This document shows positions 1-7,221 of a DNA stretch of 64,000 nt, one piece after another. Origin of the DNA: Streptomyces abikoensis (GTDB taxonomy: Bacteria; Actinomycetota; Actinomycetes; Streptomycetales; Streptomycetaceae); the NCBI RefSeq assembly GCF_014648775.1, contig NZ_BMRT01000013.1, forward strand, positions 62,001-126,000. Reading direction: 5' to 3'. The number at the start of each line of letters is the position of its first letter. The first letter of the stretch is position 1. A program made the translations under genes and the position numbers. The notes beneath the pieces were generated by a model, which was given only the letters and a program-made list of their open reading frames with translations, searched no databases and was not told the DNA's origin.

Positions 1-126
1 CTGCCTCCGGCAGTCCCCATACGTTCTTCCGCCCCCTCGCCTTACCTTTCGCAGGCCCGCGTCGTCGGGATGGTGAGACCTTATCGACCTACTGCCCGAA
101 GGCAGGGCGGAAAAGGGGACTGCGAC

Positions 127-519
127 ATGGCCACTCAGATGACGAAGACGGCGAGGGCGGCGAGGGCGGCGAACGCACGACGCAGCTCCTCGTTCCTGCG
201 GATGGCGATCGCCCTGCAGACCCTGACCATCTTCCTTCAGGCAGTCTCTGCCGGGCTTCTGCTGACTTCCTCCTACGGAGAGACACTGCACAGTGTCGGA
301 GCCCGGGTGATGTACGGGGCATCGATGTTGTACGTGTTCGCCGCGGTGCTGGCGTGGAAGTGGGGCGGCGGCTCGGCCCGGTCAATCTGGCACGCGTCAG
401 GTTTTCTCGTGCTCGCTTCGGTTCAGGTCGTGCTCGGCATCGCGCATGTCCCGTCGGTCCATCTCCCCTTGGGCGTCTTGATGTTCGGCCTGAGTGTGCT
501 GGCGCTGGTAAGACGCTGA
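127..519 (+). CDS. small four-helix integral membrane protein, function unknown
   Basis: The 130-aa protein starts at ATG 127, about 8 nt after an AAAAGGGGA purine run; an in-frame start at 70 would add a non-conserved-looking Arg-rich extension and lacks such a site. A basic N-terminus (residues 1-23) is followed by four hydrophobic segments near residues 24-47, 59-77, 88-107 and 110-128, which predicts a plasma-membrane protein with little exposed mass. No catalytic motif is visible. It converges with the TetR gene, with only about 30 bp between the two stop codons. I do not recognise the family, so only the membrane topology is supported. Confidence 0.7.
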   Translation: MATQMTKTARAARAANARRSSSFLRMAIALQTLTIFLQAVSAGLLLTSSYGETLHSVGARVMYGASMLYVFAAVLAWKWGGGSARSIWHASGFLVLASVQVVLGIAHVPSVHLPLGVLMFGLSVLALVRR

Positions 520-548
520 GGTTCGATACGTGGCTGCCTGGGGTCGTC

Positions 549-1223
549 CTACGGGAAGGAAGTCCCGGTTTCCAGCACGGTGGGGTCGGCGGGGGCCTTC
601 TGCCGGGGCAGCAGGCCGGGGCCGGGGTCTCCCAGGGCGCGGTGGGTGAGTTCCAGGACCATGGTGATGACCTTGTCGGCGTCGATGGCCTCGCGGGTGG
701 AGATCAGGTCGTCGAGGAGGCCGTCCGTGGCGTGGTAGACCATGCGGAAGGCGGCGGCGGGGTCGGTGGCGTGGAAGGCTCCGGCGTGGGCGCCTCGGGC
801 GACGAAGTCGCAGATGAGGTCGATGACGCGCTGGTTGGCCTGTTTGCAGATCTCCAGGGACTTGGCGTTGGCGGAGCCGTAGACGATGCGGTGCAGTTCG
901 GCGTTGCGCACGGCGTGGTGGATGAGGGCGGTCAGGAGGCGGTCGATCGTGGGCCACCAGGCCGAGCCTTCGCCGAGGATGCTCTGGGTGGTGGTGACGA
1001 TGGCATCGACGTAGCGCTCCCAGAGCGCTCCGAGGAGGTGGTCCTTGGAGTCGAAGTAGAGGTAGAACGTGCCTTTGCCGATGTCGGCGGCGTTGGTGAG
1101 GTCGGTGATGGTGGCTTGGTTGAAGCCGACGGTTCCGAAGACCTCCTCACCCGCACGCAGGATGTCCTCTCGGCGGTGGTCCTGGCTCTTGGTGACTCGC
1201 TTGCGTCGCGTGCGCGGTGTCAT
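549..1223 (-). CDS. TetR/AcrR-family transcriptional repressor
   Basis: This is a 224-aa TetR-type repressor. The N-terminal helix-turn-helix lies at about residues 20-65 and includes the family signature of a recognition helix ending in GKGTFYLYFDSKDHLL. The remaining helical part would be the ligand-binding and dimer domain. ATG 1223 was chosen because upstream codons run into the operator region. It is divergent from the MFS exporter at 1463, and three near-palindromic 17-bp sites lie between them, the classical arrangement of a repressor controlling itself and an efflux pump. A fourth, exact copy of one site lies at 4790. The likely ligand is the exported compound, possibly the cluster product; that is inference. 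Confidence 0.9.
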   Translation of the reverse strand: MTPRTRRKRVTKSQDHRREDILRAGEEVFGTVGFNQATITDLTNAADIGKGTFYLYFDSKDHLLGALWERYVDAIVTTTQSILGEGSAWWPTIDRLLTALIHHAVRNAELHRIVYGSANAKSLEICKQANQRVIDLICDFVARGAHAGAFHATDPAAAFRMVYHATDGLLDDLISTREAIDADKVITMVLELTHRALGDPGPGLLPRQKAPADPTVLETGTSFP

Positions 1224-1282
1224 CGGCACACCTCCATCCGCTGTGCCCCATGAGGTTGGGACGATTTCGCCAGAACTATATC

Positions 1283-1365
1283 TGACCGACCGCCGGTCAC
1301 ACATGACTGACCGCTGGTCAGTGGTTGACTAGGCCCATCGATCCTGTTTGACTGACCGCCAGTCA
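1283..1365. promoter_or_regulatory. three TetR operator sites between the regulator and the exporter
   Basis: Three 17-bp inverted repeats lie at 1283-1299 (TGACCGACCGCCGGTCA), 1304-1320 (TGACTGACCGCTGGTCA) and 1349-1365 (TGACTGACCGCCAGTCA). Each has 6-bp arms around a shared ACCGC core. Spacing between starts is 21 and 45 bp, so dimers would sit on related faces of the helix. They are placed to control both divergent genes. Confidence 0.85.
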
Positions 1366-1462
1366 CTCAGGCGGATGCCTGCCGCCGAGCTGACCACCGG
1401 CCGGCCCAACCCCCGGGGCCGGCCGGGCATCATCACAGGTCACCCGCTCTCTTGAGGACGAG

Positions 1463-2668
1463 ATGACAACGCAGCACGTCACACCCCCCGCAGTGGTACC
1501 CCAGCCGACCGGGAGCAGGGGGAGGTTCTGGGCCATCGCCTACACACTGCTGTTCTTACTCACCGGGACCAACGTCCCCACACCCCTCTACCGCGGCTTC
1601 CAGGAGCAGTTCGGCTTCTCGCCGCTGATGGTGACCCTGATCTTCGCGGTCTACGTGGCGGCCCTCGTCCCGTCCCTGCTGATCTTCGGGCCGCTCTCCG
1701 ACGCCATCGGCCGGCGCAAGGTCCTGGTCCCGGCCGTGATCGTCGCCGCGCTCGGCTCCGCCGCCTTCGCCATGGCCACCAACGTCGCCTGGCTCTTCGG
1801 CGCCCGTCTGCTCCAGGGCCTCGCCGTCGGTGCGGCCTCCGGCGCGCTGACCGCCGCCCTCAACGAGGCCGAACCCACCGGCAACCGCCGCCGCGCCGCG
1901 CTGGTCTCCACCGTCGCCTCCGTCGGCGGCCTGGGCACCGGCCCCCTCCTCGCGGGCATCCTCGCCGAGTACGCGCCCGCGCCCTACAAGCTCCCGTTCA
2001 TCGTCGAGATCATCCTGCTGGTGCCCGCGTTCATCGCCGTGCTGCTCCTGCCGGCCGCCCGCCCGGCCACCAAGTGGCGGCCCCGGCGCCCGTCGATCCC
2101 CCCGTCCGTGCGCGGCGTCTTCGGCACCAGCGGCACGGCCAGTTTCCTCGCCTTCACCGTCGTCGGGCTCTTCCTCGCCCTGGTGCCCACCTACGTCACC
2201 AAGCTCTCCGGCAGCACCAACCTCGCGCTCGCCGGCGGTGCCGTCACCCTCATGCTCGCCTGCTCCTGCCTCGCCCAGCTCCTCTCCTACGGCAAGCAGG
2301 CCCGCATCCTCCAGATCACCGGCCTCGCGCTCCTCGCCGGCGGCCTCGTCCTGCTCGCCGTCGCCGGAGGCATCTCCTCCCTGCCGCTGCTGCTCGTGGC
2401 CACCGTCATCGGCGGCGTCGGTCAGGGCATGGCCTTCCTCGGCAGCATCACCGAGGTCAACCGCACCGCTCCCCCGGACCGCCACGCCGACGTCATCTCC
2501 AGCTTCTACGTCGTGGTCTACCTCGGCGTCGGCGTACCCGTCATCGGCGTCGGCCTTCTCGCCCGCACCATCCCCCTCCTCCAGGCCGTTCAGTGGTTCT
2601 CCGCCGTTGTCGCCGTCCTCTGCCTCATCGACCTGATCGCTCTCTCCCGCCGCAAGCAGACCGCCTGA
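1463..2668 (+). CDS. MFS drug exporter (DHA1-type)
   Basis: The 401-aa protein has about 12 predicted membrane helices and the MFS motif A after helix 2 (GPLSDAIGRRK, about residues 72-82), which marks a proton-coupled major facilitator antiporter in the plasma membrane. The start is ATG 1463, with GAGGACGAG upstream. It is divergent from the TetR gene and carries its operators in front. The valanimycin cluster also encodes an MFS resistance transporter (VlmF), so this may be the self-resistance exporter of the neighbouring azoxy cluster; substrate and cluster membership are inference. Confidence 0.9.
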   Translation: MTTQHVTPPAVVPQPTGSRGRFWAIAYTLLFLLTGTNVPTPLYRGFQEQFGFSPLMVTLIFAVYVAALVPSLLIFGPLSDAIGRRKVLVPAVIVAALGSAAFAMATNVAWLFGARLLQGLAVGAASGALTAALNEAEPTGNRRRAALVSTVASVGGLGTGPLLAGILAEYAPAPYKLPFIVEIILLVPAFIAVLLLPAARPATKWRPRRPSIPPSVRGVFGTSGTASFLAFTVVGLFLALVPTYVTKLSGSTNLALAGGAVTLMLACSCLAQLLSYGKQARILQITGLALLAGGLVLLAVAGGISSLPLLLVATVIGGVGQGMAFLGSITEVNRTAPPDRHADVISSFYVVVYLGVGVPVIGVGLLARTIPLLQAVQWFSAVVAVLCLIDLIALSRRKQTA

Positions 2669-2740
2669 CGACACGCATGCGGCCCCAGGCCGGTATCGAT
2701 ACCGGCTCACACGACTCCGAACTCCTGGAAGAGACAGCTG

Positions 2741-3220
2741 ATGGACCTCACCGACCTCACCGACGCCTATCAAAGACTCGTCAAAGCGGCTGAAGGCATC
2801 ACCGACGCCTCGCCGATCACGGACGCCGAGCGCGCTGACGTGGCATGGCTGCTGGCGCACATCGCTCTCAGCGATCGCGTCCTGACGACCGCGGCGCGCG
2901 AGCTGCTCGGCGGTGCTACCAGCGTCGTCGTCGACAACCAGCCCGCCATGGACACCCGGGCCATCGACGACCTGATCGCCGGCACGACCCACCTCCAGCG
3001 CATCGAGGTACTGCACCGCAACGCCGTGGAATTGATGGACCTGCTGGACCTGATGCCCAAGAGCGCCTGGAGCGCCGACGTCGAGCTGCGCATCCACGAC
3101 CGCGACGGCCGTCATGTCTCGGACTCCCAGCTGACGTGGTCCGGCCTCATCGACATCCGCGCCAAGCAGAACATCCCCGGCCACGCCGTCCGGCTGGCCG
3201 AACTCGGCAATCGCGGGTGA
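2741..3220 (+). CDS. DinB-like four-helix protein, possible thiol-dependent enzyme
   Basis: This 159-aa protein begins at ATG 2741 after a GGAAGAGA ribosome site, about 70 bp behind the exporter and on the same strand, so it may be co-transcribed. Helical blocks with a DVAWLLAHIALSDR segment (residues 28-41), a central helical region and a conserved-looking SWSG/LTWSGLIDIR segment near residue 130 recall the DinB/mycothiol-dependent maleylpyruvate isomerase superfamily. The three metal-binding histidines typical of DinB enzymes are not clearly present (one His in the first motif), so catalysis is doubtful. A bidirectional terminator follows at 3282-3334. Confidence 0.7.
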   Translation: MDLTDLTDAYQRLVKAAEGITDASPITDAERADVAWLLAHIALSDRVLTTAARELLGGATSVVVDNQPAMDTRAIDDLIAGTTHLQRIEVLHRNAVELMDLLDLMPKSAWSADVELRIHDRDGRHVSDSQLTWSGLIDIRAKQNIPGHAVRLAELGNRG

Positions 3221-3281
3221 TCCCACCCGGCAGTGGGGCGACGCTCTCCGGCTTCGCCCCACTCCACCGCGCCACACAGAG

Positions 3282-3334
3282 AGTCCGGGTGGGTTCCCGA
3301 CCCCTCTCCCGAGGACTGGGAACCCACCCGGACT
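3282..3334. terminator. strong bidirectional terminator hairpin
   Basis: A perfect 17-bp stem is formed by 3282-3298 (AGTCCGGGTGGGTTCCC) and 3318-3334, with a 19-nt loop and further partial pairing outside. It ends the rightward exporter/DinB transcript and the leftward tRNA-like transcript A1, which stops 20 bp away. Confidence 0.8.
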
Positions 3335-3353
3335 GTCTGTATCGCCAACGCGG

Positions 3354-3442
3354 CGGAGAGGGCAGGATTCGAACCTGCGCGGGCCGGAGCCCGGCTGAGG
3401 TAGTACCTCGAGCCCCCGTTGGGCCACTTCGGGTACCTCTCC
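3354..3442 (-). tRNA. serine-tRNA-like RNA, copy A1, enlarged anticodon arm
   Basis: This 89-nt RNA is identical to copy A2. It has a 7-bp acceptor GGAGAGG/CCTCTCC, discriminator G, D-stem CCCG/CGGG with an 11-nt loop containing GG, T-stem GCAGG/CCTGC with loop TTCGAAT, and a variable arm GGGC-TCCG-GCCC. These are class II, serine-type features. The anticodon arm is 21 nt rather than 17: GGCT pairs with AGCC, a C is bulged, then GAGG pairs with CCTC around TACTA. No standard 5-bp stem with 7-nt loop forms; opening one pair would show ACU. CCA is not encoded (GCCG follows). A SARP-type promoter lies at 3533-3575. Confidence 0.8.
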
Positions 3443-3532
3443 TTGTCGAGCCGTGGAACCACGAGTTGTGGGGGGTGCCAGTGGTTCCCCCGCCCGACCG
3501 CGGTCGGGCCGTCCGGCCCTCCCGCGTCATTC

Positions 3533-3575
3533 ACTATGCCAACACTGTCTGATCAGCGGCTGACATGCAGCTGAC
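3533..3575 (-). promoter_or_regulatory. SARP-type promoter of tRNA-like A1
   Basis: Read on the minus strand, heptamers GTCAGCT (3569-3575), GTCAGCC (3558-3564) and ATCAGAC (3547-3553) repeat every 11 bp. Exactly 8 bp later comes the -10 CATAGT (3533-3538). The first repeats overlap the last codons of the SARP gene. The predicted leader to the tRNA-like gene is about 85 nt. Confidence 0.8.
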
Positions 3576-4380
3576 GGCTGGACGTCGGACTCAGCGGCAC
3601 CCCGCGGTGGGCCGGATCGACGCTGATGAGGACGGGATCCTGTTCGAGGACGGCCCGCTCGTACTCCCGCATGATCGGCGACGGCGTCAGTCCCAGGTCG
3701 TCGGACAATTGGTGCCGCAGGTCCTGGTAGACATCAAGAGCGTCCGCCTGGCGTCCGGAGCGGTACAGCGCGACCATCAACTGCTGCCGGAAGCGCTCCT
3801 TGTACGGGTGCTTGACGAGCAGCTCACGCAGTTCGGGGACGATGCGCTGGTGGTTGCCGTCCTCCAGCTCGCAGTCGAACAGCAGCTCCAGCGCGGAGAG
3901 GTAGGACTCCTCGTACAGACTGGCAGCCGCCTGCGCGATCGGCCCTCCTGTGAAACCGCCAAAGGCGGGACCTCCCCACAAGGCGAGCAGTCCGCGGGCT
4001 TCCCGGGCGATCTCGGCAGCCGGGCCTCGCTGGTGTCTCAGGCGCTCGAGCCCATTGAGGAAGGTGGCCACATCCAGCTCATTCTCTTCGACGATGAGCC
4101 GGTAGCCGGAGGGGTGGGTGATGAGCCTGGATACCGAGACCTCGGGCTCCAGGGCGGTCAGCTGCCGTCGCAGCCTGCTGACGTGGGCCTGCAAGGCGTT
4201 CTCGACCCGCTCCGGTGGGTTGCAGTCCCAGAGCTCGTCGATCAGCGTCTGGGTGGGTACCAGCTTGCTGGCATTGGCTAAGAAGGCCATCAGGAGAGAC
4301 CTCTGCAGGGCTCCTTTGGGCCGCAGAGAGCCGACCGGCGAACCGATCTCGATGGCTCCCAGGATCCGGAAGTTCAGCAT
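3553..4380 (-). CDS. vlmI: SARP-family pathway activator (VlmI-like)
   Basis: The 275-aa protein has the two SARP domains: a winged-helix DNA-binding domain (about residues 1-95, ending in ALQAHVSRLRRQL) and a bacterial transcriptional activation domain rich in helices (about 100-250, with RFRQQLMVALYRSGRQADAL). ATG 4380 has a GGAGG site 5 nt away. SARPs activate secondary-metabolism promoters by binding direct heptamers every 11 bp placed 8 bp before the -10 element; precisely such boxes occur at seven places in this cluster. It is therefore the probable activator of the tRNA-like genes and the N-hydroxylase operon. The valanimycin cluster also has a SARP. Direct targets are inferred from sequence only. 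Confidence 0.9.
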   Translation of the reverse strand: MLNFRILGAIEIGSPVGSLRPKGALQRSLLMAFLANASKLVPTQTLIDELWDCNPPERVENALQAHVSRLRRQLTALEPEVSVSRLITHPSGYRLIVEENELDVATFLNGLERLRHQRGPAAEIAREARGLLALWGGPAFGGFTGGPIAQAAASLYEESYLSALELLFDCELEDGNHQRIVPELRELLVKHPYKERFRQQLMVALYRSGRQADALDVYQDLRHQLSDDLGLTPSPIMREYERAVLEQDPVLISVDPAHRGVPLSPTSSRQLHVSR

Positions 4381-4445
4381 GATGCCTCCAGCGGCAAGAA
4401 TCCGTGTGTGGGTATTCCGGCACGGTGGCATGAGCACCGTACGAA

Positions 4446-4468
4446 CTCAGCGGGTCATGTCCGCTGAG
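4446..4468. promoter_or_regulatory. inverted repeat upstream of the SARP gene
   Basis: CTCAGCGG (4446-4453) and CCGCTGAG (4461-4468) form a perfect 8-bp inverted repeat with a 7-bp spacer, 66 bp before the SARP start codon. Position and symmetry suggest a dimeric regulator site; the regulator is unknown. Confidence 0.45.
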
Positions 4469-4789
4469 CATCGACTGGTAGGGGGGTGGCCCGGCGCATA
4501 CGTCATGCGCACGCCATGTGAACAAAAAGAGCGGAGCGGCTTCGGTCAAGCCTCGCTCGGTGGGAGAGGCGGCAAAGGATGAGCGGGCAGGGCACGGAAG
4601 TCCCCGCGGAATAGCCGGCGACCGAGAGATGGGGCCCGGGTATCCCCGCGAGCGGAGTCACGGGACCTGAACAGCGGCCCTTCGCGGTCGCGGCGTTTAC
4701 AGGGTTCGGGCCGTCCCTGGCAGGACAGGCTGTGGCCGGCTCAACGCCGACGCCGCTCTCTTGTGCATCCCCCGCACCTCCGCGTCATA

Positions 4790-4806
4790 TGACCGACCGC
4801 CGGTCA
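4790..4806. promoter_or_regulatory. isolated TetR operator, exact copy of the 1283 site
   Basis: TGACCGACCGCCGGTCA at 4790-4806 is identical over 17 bp to the first operator of the TetR/MFS pair. It lies 165 bp before the A2 promoter box and about 410 bp upstream of the SARP start codon, so the TetR protein probably also acts inside the biosynthetic cluster. Confidence 0.75.
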
Positions 4807-4954
4807 TCGAATGGATAGTTGCATGGGCCGCACAGTCGGTCAAGCGAAAGAAGACCGCCCGTTCCGTTTCACACCGGGCCGGCGCCGTCGCCCGATCACT
4901 CATTCAACAAACGCCCTTGCAGGAAGCGGCAAAACGGCACAAGGCAGGGTGCTT

Positions 4955-4997
4955 GTCAGCTCGAAGTCAGCCAATGATCAGCGCGTGTTGGCATAGT
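4955..4997 (+). promoter_or_regulatory. SARP-type promoter of tRNA-like A2
   Basis: Heptamers GTCAGCT (4955-4961), GTCAGCC (4966-4972) and ATCAGCG (4977-4983) repeat every 11 bp; 8 bp later the -10 CATAGT lies at 4992-4997. The leader to the tRNA-like gene is about 85 nt. Confidence 0.85.
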
Positions 4998-5084
4998 GGG
5001 CGACGCGGCAAGGCCCCAACGGTCTGCTGCAGTTGAACAGGGATCATCGGGACTCCCCACCGCCGACGACCCCCGCTTCGACAA

Positions 5085-5173
5085 GGAGAGGTACCCGAAG
5101 TGGCCCAACGGGGGCTCGAGGTACTACCTCAGCCGGGCTCCGGCCCGCGCAGGTTCGAATCCTGCCCTCTCCG
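5085..5173 (+). tRNA. serine-tRNA-like RNA, copy A2, enlarged anticodon arm
   Basis: All 89 nt are identical to A1. Acceptor 5085-5091 pairs with 5166-5172; discriminator G5173; D-stem 5094-5097/5109-5112; T-stem 5149-5153/5161-5165; variable arm 5135-5138/5143-5146. The anticodon region 5114-5134 is 21 nt and folds as GGCT/AGCC, bulged C5117, GAGG/CCTC and a 5-nt TACTA loop. If G5121-C5127 opens, the loop has U33 and would present ACU, a serine (AGU) anticodon, but the stem geometry is still abnormal. CTC instead of CCA follows the discriminator. It is preceded by a SARP-type promoter and followed by long hairpins. Confidence 0.8.
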
Positions 5174-5197
5174 CTCCAGCGGTCGATACCACAATCG

Positions 5198-5320
5198 ATA
5201 CCGGTCCGGTTTATTCCGACCGGTATACGAATCCCGCCGCCCCACGCACTTTTCCGGCCTTGTTCCACTGCTGCGCCCATCCTGGATTCCGGGTGGGCGC
5301 ATTGGCGGAACAAGGCCGGA
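5198..5320 (+). terminator. hairpins downstream of tRNA-like A2
   Basis: A 9-bp hairpin ATACCGGTC/GACCGGTAT (5198-5226) is followed by a long structure: a 14-bp stem 5253-5266/5307-5320 enclosing a nested 8-bp stem TGCGCCCA/TGGGCGCA (5272-5279/5294-5301). These probably end the A2 transcript; a regulatory RNA role cannot be excluded. Confidence 0.55.
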
Positions 5321-5357
5321 CCGCATACCCGTTCATGAGGCATTCCTGTGACACGTC

Positions 5358-5400
5358 CGTGCGTGGGTACAGCGGCGGCTCGCCGCCGTACCCACGCACG
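5358..5400. terminator. bidirectional terminator after the decarboxylase operon
   Basis: CGTGCGTGGGTAC (5358-5370) pairs with GTACCCACGCACG (5388-5400), and the interior GCGGCGG/CGCCGCC also pairs. It lies 16 bp beyond the stop codon of the leftward decarboxylase gene. Confidence 0.75.
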
Positions 5401-5415
5401 GTACGAGGTCAAGGA

Positions 5416-7089
5416 TCAGGCGTCCGCGAAGGCTCCAGGCCGGCGGAGGTCCCGCAACAGGTCGTCGACCAGCTCCTCCGTGACGTGATTCATCGTGTAG
5501 AGGTGGACGTAGGGCCGCTCCTCGCCGTCGACGTGCAGGGTCTCCGAGGAGAGCGAGTACTTCCGGACGATGTCCGCGTTGGGCCGTCGGAACCGTACGG
5601 TCAGCGCCTGCGGGCTGCGGGCGACCCAGAGGTCGGCCGCCACTTCCTTCTGGAGGGCGAGAAGCCGGTCATGCACGTGACCGGCCATCCGCTGAGCGTG
5701 GACCGCCTTGCGTATCTGGTCGTCGTAGGAGTTCCTGGCGAGGTGGTCCCACAGGACGAGGGCCGACAGGCCGTTGCGGGATCCGGCGAACGTCGTGTCC
5801 GAGGAACCGATGTACTCCGCGGCCCTGGGCGGGATCATCTGCAGCCCCGTACGCGTCATGAACACACCGCACGGCCAGGGGGCACCCATCCACTTGTGGG
5901 CGCTCATGGTCAGGCTGTGGACCTCGGCGAGCCGGAAGTCGAAGACCGGAGGGGCCTGCTCGATCATGCCCGCGTCGCGGGCCATCTCCAGGAACGGGGC
6001 GTAGCCTGCTCCCAGGGCTCCGTCGACGTGGATCCAGTAGCCGGGGCGCAGGTCATAGGCGCTGTCCTGACCGCGACTGTGGTACACGCGGCGTTCGTCC
6101 AGGCCGTACTCGGCGCAGATCTCGCGAACGGTCCGGGCCGCCGTGGCGACGTCGTCGTAGGCACCCTTGAAGGTCGAGCCGTAGTTGAGGTTGACCAGGA
6201 TCGGGTAGCCCTTGGCGGCGAAGAAGCGGACGAGCACGGCGAGCTTGTCCACGTCGATGGAGCCCGTGCCGTTCATGCCTCCGACCGAGGGCACCTCGGT
6301 AGGCCAGGGAGTTCCGGGGCCGAGCGGGTTCTCGTCCGGGTAGCGTGTGCTTCCCACTTCGTGGAAGGTGTCGATGCCCAGTACCCGTACTGCCTTGGTC
6401 AGGGAGTAGTGGGTGTCCTGGGAGAAGAAGGCCACGGGGTGGTAGGCGTGGGGGCTCTGGCCCTCCTGGCGGGCGGCCTGGGTGTAGACCGCGCCGGACG
6501 GGGACTGCGTGTCGGGGTCGACCTCGCGTCGCAGCAGCCTTCCGGACAGGAAGTCGCGGGCGTTCCACAGGCCGTAGAGGTTGCCCTCGCTCGATCCCAT
6601 GGTGAGCAGGTAGCCCCAGTAGGAGTCGGGGTCATCGGCCCGGTGGGGCCACTTGGCGTTCCATAAGGAGGCGAAGTAGTCGAGGACGGCCCTCTCGAGG
6701 ATCTTGGAGTTCGTGGTGAAGGCCCCCGACTGATAGGGGTCACCGACGTTGTTGATGTGCCGGTCGAGGTAGTGCCCGAGACGGTCCTTGAGACCGATGT
6801 CGTTGTTGATCTGGTAGCCGATGAAGTTCTCGGTCTGCCGGTCGATGTGGCTCCGGAAGAGAGCCTCTGCCTGTGCGTACTGTTCGGCGTCCAGACCGCC
6901 GGCGGGCAGCTGCACCTTGGCGTAGGGGATCTCGGGGACCTCGGGGTAGGAACGCCGGGGATCGTCCGCCGGGGCGGATACCCGGGGCATCTCCTCGAGG
7001 ACGCGAAGGCGGCTGAACGTCTTCTGCCACGGGGTGTCCTCGGGGCCGAAGGGGAGATCGGGCATGGGGGTGTTAACTGAGGTCGTCAC
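5416..7089 (-). CDS. vlmD: PLP-dependent amino acid decarboxylase (VlmD-like)
   Basis: The 557-aa protein belongs to the group II decarboxylases. The PLP lysine lies in SAHKWMGAPWPCGVFMT (about residue 397), and the upstream HVDGALGAGYAPF supplies the aspartate that contacts the pyridine nitrogen. In the valanimycin pathway VlmD decarboxylates L-valine to isobutylamine, the amine that is N-hydroxylated next; here the exact amino acid is not proven. It is the last gene of a leftward five-gene operon (N-hydroxylase, membrane protein, flavin reductase, diiron protein, decarboxylase) driven by the SARP-type box at 10586-10628. Confidence 0.88.
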   Translation of the reverse strand: MTTSVNTPMPDLPFGPEDTPWQKTFSRLRVLEEMPRVSAPADDPRRSYPEVPEIPYAKVQLPAGGLDAEQYAQAEALFRSHIDRQTENFIGYQINNDIGLKDRLGHYLDRHINNVGDPYQSGAFTTNSKILERAVLDYFASLWNAKWPHRADDPDSYWGYLLTMGSSEGNLYGLWNARDFLSGRLLRREVDPDTQSPSGAVYTQAARQEGQSPHAYHPVAFFSQDTHYSLTKAVRVLGIDTFHEVGSTRYPDENPLGPGTPWPTEVPSVGGMNGTGSIDVDKLAVLVRFFAAKGYPILVNLNYGSTFKGAYDDVATAARTVREICAEYGLDERRVYHSRGQDSAYDLRPGYWIHVDGALGAGYAPFLEMARDAGMIEQAPPVFDFRLAEVHSLTMSAHKWMGAPWPCGVFMTRTGLQMIPPRAAEYIGSSDTTFAGSRNGLSALVLWDHLARNSYDDQIRKAVHAQRMAGHVHDRLLALQKEVAADLWVARSPQALTVRFRRPNADIVRKYSLSSETLHVDGEERPYVHLYTMNHVTEELVDDLLRDLRRPGAFADA

Positions 7090-7221
7090 GGTGGGTGCCT
7101 TGTCTCTTCTCGAGTTTCTTCCCGTGAATCACCGCGCGCGGCGACGCGCTGCCGGCCGTGCGGCCGGCCCGGTCCGTCCCGGCTCCTGGCGGGCGGGAGG
7201 ACCGGGCCGACGGGAACGGGG

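Larger units (their letters stand above)
4381..4954. other. intergenic region between SARP gene and A2 promoter
   Basis: No convincing gene is seen; short open frames here lack ribosome sites and family resemblance. It holds the SARP promoter region with the inverted repeat at 4446-4468 and the isolated TetR operator at 4790-4806. Confidence 0.6.

Noticed and set aside
1556..3427. Long leftward open frame opposite the exporter gene (623 codons)
   Set aside because: It is the GC-rich shadow of the MFS and DinB-like genes, with Gly/Asp/Glu-biased composition, no ribosome site and no domain.
3354..5173. tRNA-like copies A1/A2 (and B1/B2) as attachment sites of an integrative element
   Set aside because: The copies are complete, inverted genes with their own promoters rather than direct partial repeats, and no integrase or excisionase gene lies between or beside them.
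5085..5173. Selenocysteine or pyrrolysine tRNA
   Set aside because: The acceptor has 7 bp and the T-stem 5 bp as in serine tRNA, no UCA or CUA anticodon appears, and no selA/selB or pylS-type genes are present.
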